From the NCBI GenBank assembly GCA_946410085.1, contig CAMJZA010000002.1, positions 1 through 64,000 on the forward strand: DNA of 64,000 bases. Reading direction: 5' to 3'. A model generated the notes under the pieces. It did no database searches. It was given only the letters and a program-made list of their open reading frames with translations, and was not told where the DNA came from. The position numbers were made by a program, and so were the translations under genes. This DNA comes from an uncultured Treponema sp. (lineage in GTDB: Bacteria > Spirochaetota > Spirochaetia > Treponematales > Treponemataceae). Shown piece by piece: positions 60,080-64,000 of the stretch; the stretch's first letter is position 1, and every line of letters starts with the position of its first letter.

Positions 60080-62140
60080 ATGGCACTCTCAAAAGATGCA
60101 TTTGTCAAGGAATTTATCTCAGAGACAGCAGACAACCTGAATACCATCAACGATTCCATCATACAGCTCAAGAATAATGAAGATGACAGGGAAACGCTGA
60201 CCGTCATCCTGCGCTGCCTGCATACCATAAAAGGATCAGCCAGGATGCTCGACTATGCCGGCATCGAAAGTATTTCTCACGGACTGGAAGATGTATTCAA
60301 GGGACTCAGGGAAGAGAAATTCAGCCTGAACGACAGGATTGTCCAGCTGACCTTCAAGACCTGTGATATCATCAAGGGCTGCCTGCAGAAAATCGGACAG
60401 AACGAAGACTCGAACATTGATACCAAAAGTCTTCTCGCCGTCTTTACGAAAGCGGCAGAAGGTCAGTTCTTCTCACTCGACGAGCTTGCCGGTGCACCTG
60501 AGGCGGCAGATGCTGACGAAGTTTTTGAAAAACTTGAAAATATAACGTCAATCCGCATACCGATCGAAAAGATAAATGCAATCCTCAAATCCATCGATGA
60601 CATAATTACAAAACAGTTCAGCTTTAAAAAGCAGCTCGATGAACTTTGCCTGCAGAACCCGGACATGAAGATGGCGAACTTTCCAAACCAGATGAAAGAA
60701 GATGTCCTGCGCATTGAACAGTCGGTCCTGAACACCCAGCATCAGATTCTGGACCTCAGGCTGCTTCCCCTCGACATCATCCTCACGCCGCTGAAAAAAC
60801 AGATTGAAAGTGAGGCAATAAAATCGGGCAAGGGCATCCGTTTCGAAATTCCCGCCGCAAACTTCATGCTGGATAAGTTCATTCTGGAACGCCTGCGTGA
60901 TATCCTGCTTCACCTGGTCAGGAACTGCATAGATCACGGCATAGAAAGCAGGGAAGAACGTAAAGCTGCAGGAAAGGCTGAGACAGGGCTTATCAGGATT
61001 GTCGCCCGACAGATGTCAAACCACCTGCAGATACAGGTAACCGATGACGGAAGAGGCATGGACTGGGAAAAAATCCGAAAGAAAGCAGCACGGCTCTACC
61101 CGCAGGATGCCGAACGCATACGGAATGCGAATGAAACTGAACTGCAGCAATACCTGTATACCCCCGGATTTTCGACGCTGGACACGCCGACCCTGCTTTC
61201 AGGCAGGGGAATGGGACTTGACATCGTCCGAAGTTCCATAGAAACCATAAAGGGACGGATACGGCTGACCTCAAGAAAAAATGAAGGGACCAGCTTTGAG
61301 CTGACGGTTCCCCTGACGGTCGCAACGCAGGAGGGACTTTTCATACGTTCAGGCGACATGAAGTTTATGCTTCCCGCAGAATATGTCGTCGAACTGGAAG
61401 ACAGCGAAAACATTCCAAAAACCGTCATACAGGACCAGACGTACATAACGCTTGATGACCGCCTTATTCCCGTTTACAGTCTTTCTTCCATATTGGGATC
61501 TGAAAAAGCCTCGGCATCATTCCATATAATCGTCGTGGAATACCTCGAAAGCTGCATCGGCATCATGGTCGACTCGGTTGACCAGTATGAAAACCTCGTT
61601 ACCAGTCCTCTTCCCAAGATAATGCAGTCCATGAAGGGCCTGCGCGGTATCGTGTTTGATGAAAACTATTCGATAATCCCGATTCTGAATATCCCGAACA
61701 TAATTCAGCGCCTGAAAAAGCTCGTTGCCTATGACCTCAAGAAATCAAGGGTCAAGGGCATGAAAAAGACATATTCCATCCTTGTCGTCGATGATTCGTC
61801 TACAACACGGGAAATTGAGGCTGCAATCTTTGAAAGTGCCGGCTATGCAGTGGAAAGCGCCGTAGACGGTGTTGACGCCCTGAATAAATTGAACGAAAAG
61901 CATATCGATGCCGTCATAACGGATATTGCGATGCCCCGGATGGACGGAAACATACTGCTCAGCAATATCAGGCGGCAGGAACAGTACAACAACATGCCGG
62001 TTATCGTCGTTTCCGGTGCATACGACCCAGAAGCAAAGAAGCAGTTTATTGATGCCGGCGCCCAGGCTTTCATCGTGAAATCAGACTTCCAGCGCGGCAA
62101 CTTGCTGCAGGCTGTCGAGGAGCTTCTCAATGGCAGATAA
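60080..62140 (+). CDS. cheA: Hybrid chemosensory histidine kinase CheA with receiver domain
   Basis: The 686-residue protein has an Hpt domain with the phospho-His at about residue 48 (RCLHTIKGSARML), a dimerisation region and an HATPase domain. The HATPase shows HLVRNCIDHGIESREERKAA, DDGRGMDW and LSGRGMGLDIVRSSIE. A CheW-like domain and a C-terminal receiver follow (YSILVVDDSSTTREIEAAIF, AVITDIAMPRMDG). A fused receiver is characteristic of FrzE-like kinases. It overlaps the cyclase gene by 11 bases. Confidence 0.95.
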   Translation: MALSKDAFVKEFISETADNLNTINDSIIQLKNNEDDRETLTVILRCLHTIKGSARMLDYAGIESISHGLEDVFKGLREEKFSLNDRIVQLTFKTCDIIKGCLQKIGQNEDSNIDTKSLLAVFTKAAEGQFFSLDELAGAPEAADADEVFEKLENITSIRIPIEKINAILKSIDDIITKQFSFKKQLDELCLQNPDMKMANFPNQMKEDVLRIEQSVLNTQHQILDLRLLPLDIILTPLKKQIESEAIKSGKGIRFEIPAANFMLDKFILERLRDILLHLVRNCIDHGIESREERKAAGKAETGLIRIVARQMSNHLQIQVTDDGRGMDWEKIRKKAARLYPQDAERIRNANETELQQYLYTPGFSTLDTPTLLSGRGMGLDIVRSSIETIKGRIRLTSRKNEGTSFELTVPLTVATQEGLFIRSGDMKFMLPAEYVVELEDSENIPKTVIQDQTYITLDDRLIPVYSLSSILGSEKASASFHIIVVEYLESCIGIMVDSVDQYENLVTSPLPKIMQSMKGLRGIVFDENYSIIPILNIPNIIQRLKKLVAYDLKKSRVKGMKKTYSILVVDDSSTTREIEAAIFESAGYAVESAVDGVDALNKLNEKHIDAVITDIAMPRMDGNILLSNIRRQEQYNNMPVIVVSGAYDPEAKKQFIDAGAQAFIVKSDFQRGNLLQAVEELLNGR

Positions 62141-64000
62141 CATAGCAGCTACAGAAAAACCTACACCGAAAATCCTGCTCGCCCTGTATTCCAAAGCACA
62201 GGCGGCCTTTCTCAGAAAAGGCTTTGAGGAAGCAGGCTTTTCCGTCGTTACGGCAAATGACGGCATACATGCCATCCAGACTGCATCTTCCGTCCATCCG
62301 GACTGCGTACTCGTGTGCACGGACCTGCCTGTCATAGACGCCTACGCTTTCGCACGGATCATCAAGAATACGAATTACCTGCATGACATCGCCGTCGTCA
62401 TCGGTACCTCAGACGAGCAGGAAAACTTCAGCTTCTGGACGAACAACTGCAAATGCGACGGCAACTGTTCCCTGAGTACGGCAGGAATCGGGGACATCAT
62501 CAAAACGGTACAGGCTGCCATCCAGAAATGCGGAAAGCTCAAGAAAGGAGCTTCCAAAAGCCTGAGTTCCTCCGTTTCGTTCATCAAACTCCTCGGTGCC
62601 GCATACGACAAGGAACTGTATGAGCTGTACGTAACAAGAGAAGCCTACCAGAATGAGTCAAAGCACTATGAACTCACTTCTCTCGTCGAATCGATGTGCC
62701 AGACGATGCAGAGTATCCTTGACTTCGATGCCTTTGCATTGATTCTGAAGGGGGACCATCTGGTTGAAATCTATCTCTTCTCAGAAGATCTGGGCATTAC
62801 CGAAATAGAAGATTTCAAGCAGATAGCACGGGCTGACTTTGATGCAAAATCAGAACATGCCGGAGGCAATGACTGGCAGAAGGCGGAACGGATGGTAAAA
62901 CGCTTTAAACCGGCAAGAAAACAGAATGCCCTCACGGCCAAGATAAAGAGCTATGAGAAATTCCCCCTTGACGGAGATGAAATTCCTGACGGAATAGGGA
63001 ACATAAGCTACACTGCCCATGTGGGACTTTGCAGGGATCTGCTGTCCAATACCAGGACCCGGGAACGGATCGGAGCGTTCATCCGCATCTATACGCCCCT
63101 CATCGAAAAGACCCTCGAATTCAATCAGATTGCGGAAGCGGAACGGAGGGTCGAAAAGGCATTCTCCCGCTTCCTTCCCCCGTCAGTCATCAAGGGAATC
63201 ATCAAGGATGAACGCTCATTCGGCGAAAGCGCAGGAGAAAAACGACAGGTCGCAATCCTGATGGCGGATATACGGAATTTCACGGCGATAAGTGAGAAAA
63301 ATTCGCCCGAAGACGTCGTTGATTTCCTGAATATGTTTTTCGCAAAGATGGGAAAGATCATCATGGCCCACGGCGGAACAATAGACAAATTCATGGGCGA
63401 TGCGGTCATGGCCCTCTTCGGTGCACCGGAAAGCTACATCTACAACGGAAACCGGGCAGCTAACGCCGCACTCGAAATGAGCCGGGCTGCAAGGGAAATT
63501 GATACCAGCCTTCTGAATATGGGTGACAAGAAATTCCAGATCGGAATCGGCATAAACTACGGAACGCCCATTGTCGGAGCTCTTGGCAGTGAAGAAAAGA
63601 AGGAATACACGGTTATCGGCGATGACGTAAACCTCGCATCCCGCGTGGAAAGCCTGACAAAGCTGTACGGAGCAGAAATCCTCATCACGGAAAGTGTCAA
63701 GAAAGACATAGATGCAGTCCGGGAAGCCGCAAAGGAAAAGCTGCTGGAACAGACGGAGGAAGATTCCCTTCCCCACCTGATCCGCCATATTGACAACGTA
63801 AAGGTCAAGGGAAAAACCCATGCGGTCCGCATCTATGCCCTGAGTACTGACGAAACGCAGTATTCAGAGAGCTTCCTTGAAAACTACCGGAAAGGACTGA
63901 ATCAGTACGAAATCGGTAATTTCAAGACTGCAGGAGAATACTTTGCCCTTGCACACAAGGAAAATCCTGATGATAAGGCAACGGGAGAACTGCTCGACCG
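62130..64000 (+). CDS. Class III adenylate/guanylate cyclase with pseudo-receiver and GAF-like domains (partial)
   Basis: The gene runs off the window and is missing from the ORF track. From ATG 62130 it encodes over 620 residues: a degenerate receiver (about 1-130), a GAF-like middle (SLVESMCQTMQSILDFDAFA) and a class III cyclase domain. The cyclase has both metal Asp residues in VAILMADIRNFTAISEKNSP and GGTIDKFMGDAVMALFGAP, and IGDDVNLASRVESL. Lys in TIDKF and Asp in IGDD favour ATP as substrate. TPR-like sequence starts at the cut end. The receiver lacks the double-Asp pocket and has a CKCDGNC motif. Confidence 0.9.
   Translation, partial: MADNIAATEKPTPKILLALYSKAQAAFLRKGFEEAGFSVVTANDGIHAIQTASSVHPDCVLVCTDLPVIDAYAFARIIKNTNYLHDIAVVIGTSDEQENFSFWTNNCKCDGNCSLSTAGIGDIIKTVQAAIQKCGKLKKGASKSLSSSVSFIKLLGAAYDKELYELYVTREAYQNESKHYELTSLVESMCQTMQSILDFDAFALILKGDHLVEIYLFSEDLGITEIEDFKQIARADFDAKSEHAGGNDWQKAERMVKRFKPARKQNALTAKIKSYEKFPLDGDEIPDGIGNISYTAHVGLCRDLLSNTRTRERIGAFIRIYTPLIEKTLEFNQIAEAERRVEKAFSRFLPPSVIKGIIKDERSFGESAGEKRQVAILMADIRNFTAISEKNSPEDVVDFLNMFFAKMGKIIMAHGGTIDKFMGDAVMALFGAPESYIYNGNRAANAALEMSRAAREIDTSLLNMGDKKFQIGIGINYGTPIVGALGSEEKKEYTVIGDDVNLASRVESLTKLYGAEILITESVKKDIDAVREAAKEKLLEQTEEDSLPHLIRHIDNVKVKGKTHAVRIYALSTDETQYSESFLENYRKGLNQYEIGNFKTAGEYFALAHKENPDDKATGELLD

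Overview
The window looks like a chromosomal segment of a spirochaete, most probably a Treponema-like species of moderately high GC. This is inferred from gene content and protein character: several chemotaxis enzymes, an Omp85-like outer-membrane protein, lipoproteins, a DUF2225 zinc-ribbon protein, CdaA/CdaR plus a PgpH-type phosphodiesterase, and infC-rpmI-rplT followed by ZapB/ZapA-like genes. No 16S rRNA is present, so the genus is not proven.

Layout. (1) 1-9000, minus strand: a complete type I-E CRISPR-Cas locus in the order cas3-cas8e-cse2-cas6e-cas7e-cas5e-cas1-cas2, then a leader and a 28/29-nt repeat array that runs off the left edge. A tRNA-Arg(UCU) gene lies directly upstream of cas3 on the same strand. 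A headless and tailless chemoreceptor remnant lies beyond it. (2) 9.5-17.3 kb: hisS, a full chemoreceptor, an intergenic region with seven copies of an exact 23-bp-period repeat, an unknown gene, argF, a small secreted protein, a DHH phosphoesterase and a membrane protein. (3) 17.4-22.1 kb: infC-rpmI-rplT, ZapB-like/ZapA, a DUF188 protein, an RluA-type pseudouridine synthase and an unusual P-loop/Asp23-like fusion. (4) 22.2-30.6 kb: a DUF4340-like and secreted pair, a NeuB-type synthase with pncB, an ABC-F ATPase, a SUMF1-fold secreted protein and a lipoprotein.

(5) 30.7-40.4 kb, minus strand: cheR-cheB, then a tightly coupled envelope cluster (polyprenyl synthase, TPR protein, RseC-like protein, two GT4 glycosyltransferases, polyprenyl-phosphate sugar transferase, Omp85-like barrel) that probably builds and exports a surface glycan. 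(6) 40.5-56.6 kb, mostly plus strand: a signal peptidase with altered active-site residues, hemW, an unlisted 29-codon mS38/COX24-like gene, dxs-folP, cdaA-cdaR-acpS, DUF2225, truA, radC (minus), and phoH-pgpH-ybeY-corC with a large TPR protein. CdaA makes c-di-AMP and the PgpH-type enzyme should degrade it. (7) 56.7-64 kb: a second chemosensory operon, cheW - unknown ORF - cheB - TPR-cheR - hybrid cheA - class III nucleotidyl cyclase with a pseudo-receiver (cut by the window end). There is no chemoreceptor or separate CheY nearby.

The most notable signals are: the Frz-like chemosensory operon that appears to end in a cAMP-producing enzyme; a recurring promoter layout in which the -10 box sits 6-10 nt before the ATG (cheW, cheR, hisS, lepB, phoH, nrnA-like, sugar transferase), implying leaderless or near-leaderless mRNAs; a cas operon that seems to depend on a tRNA promoter; and several proteins with altered catalytic residues (LepB, ABC-F).
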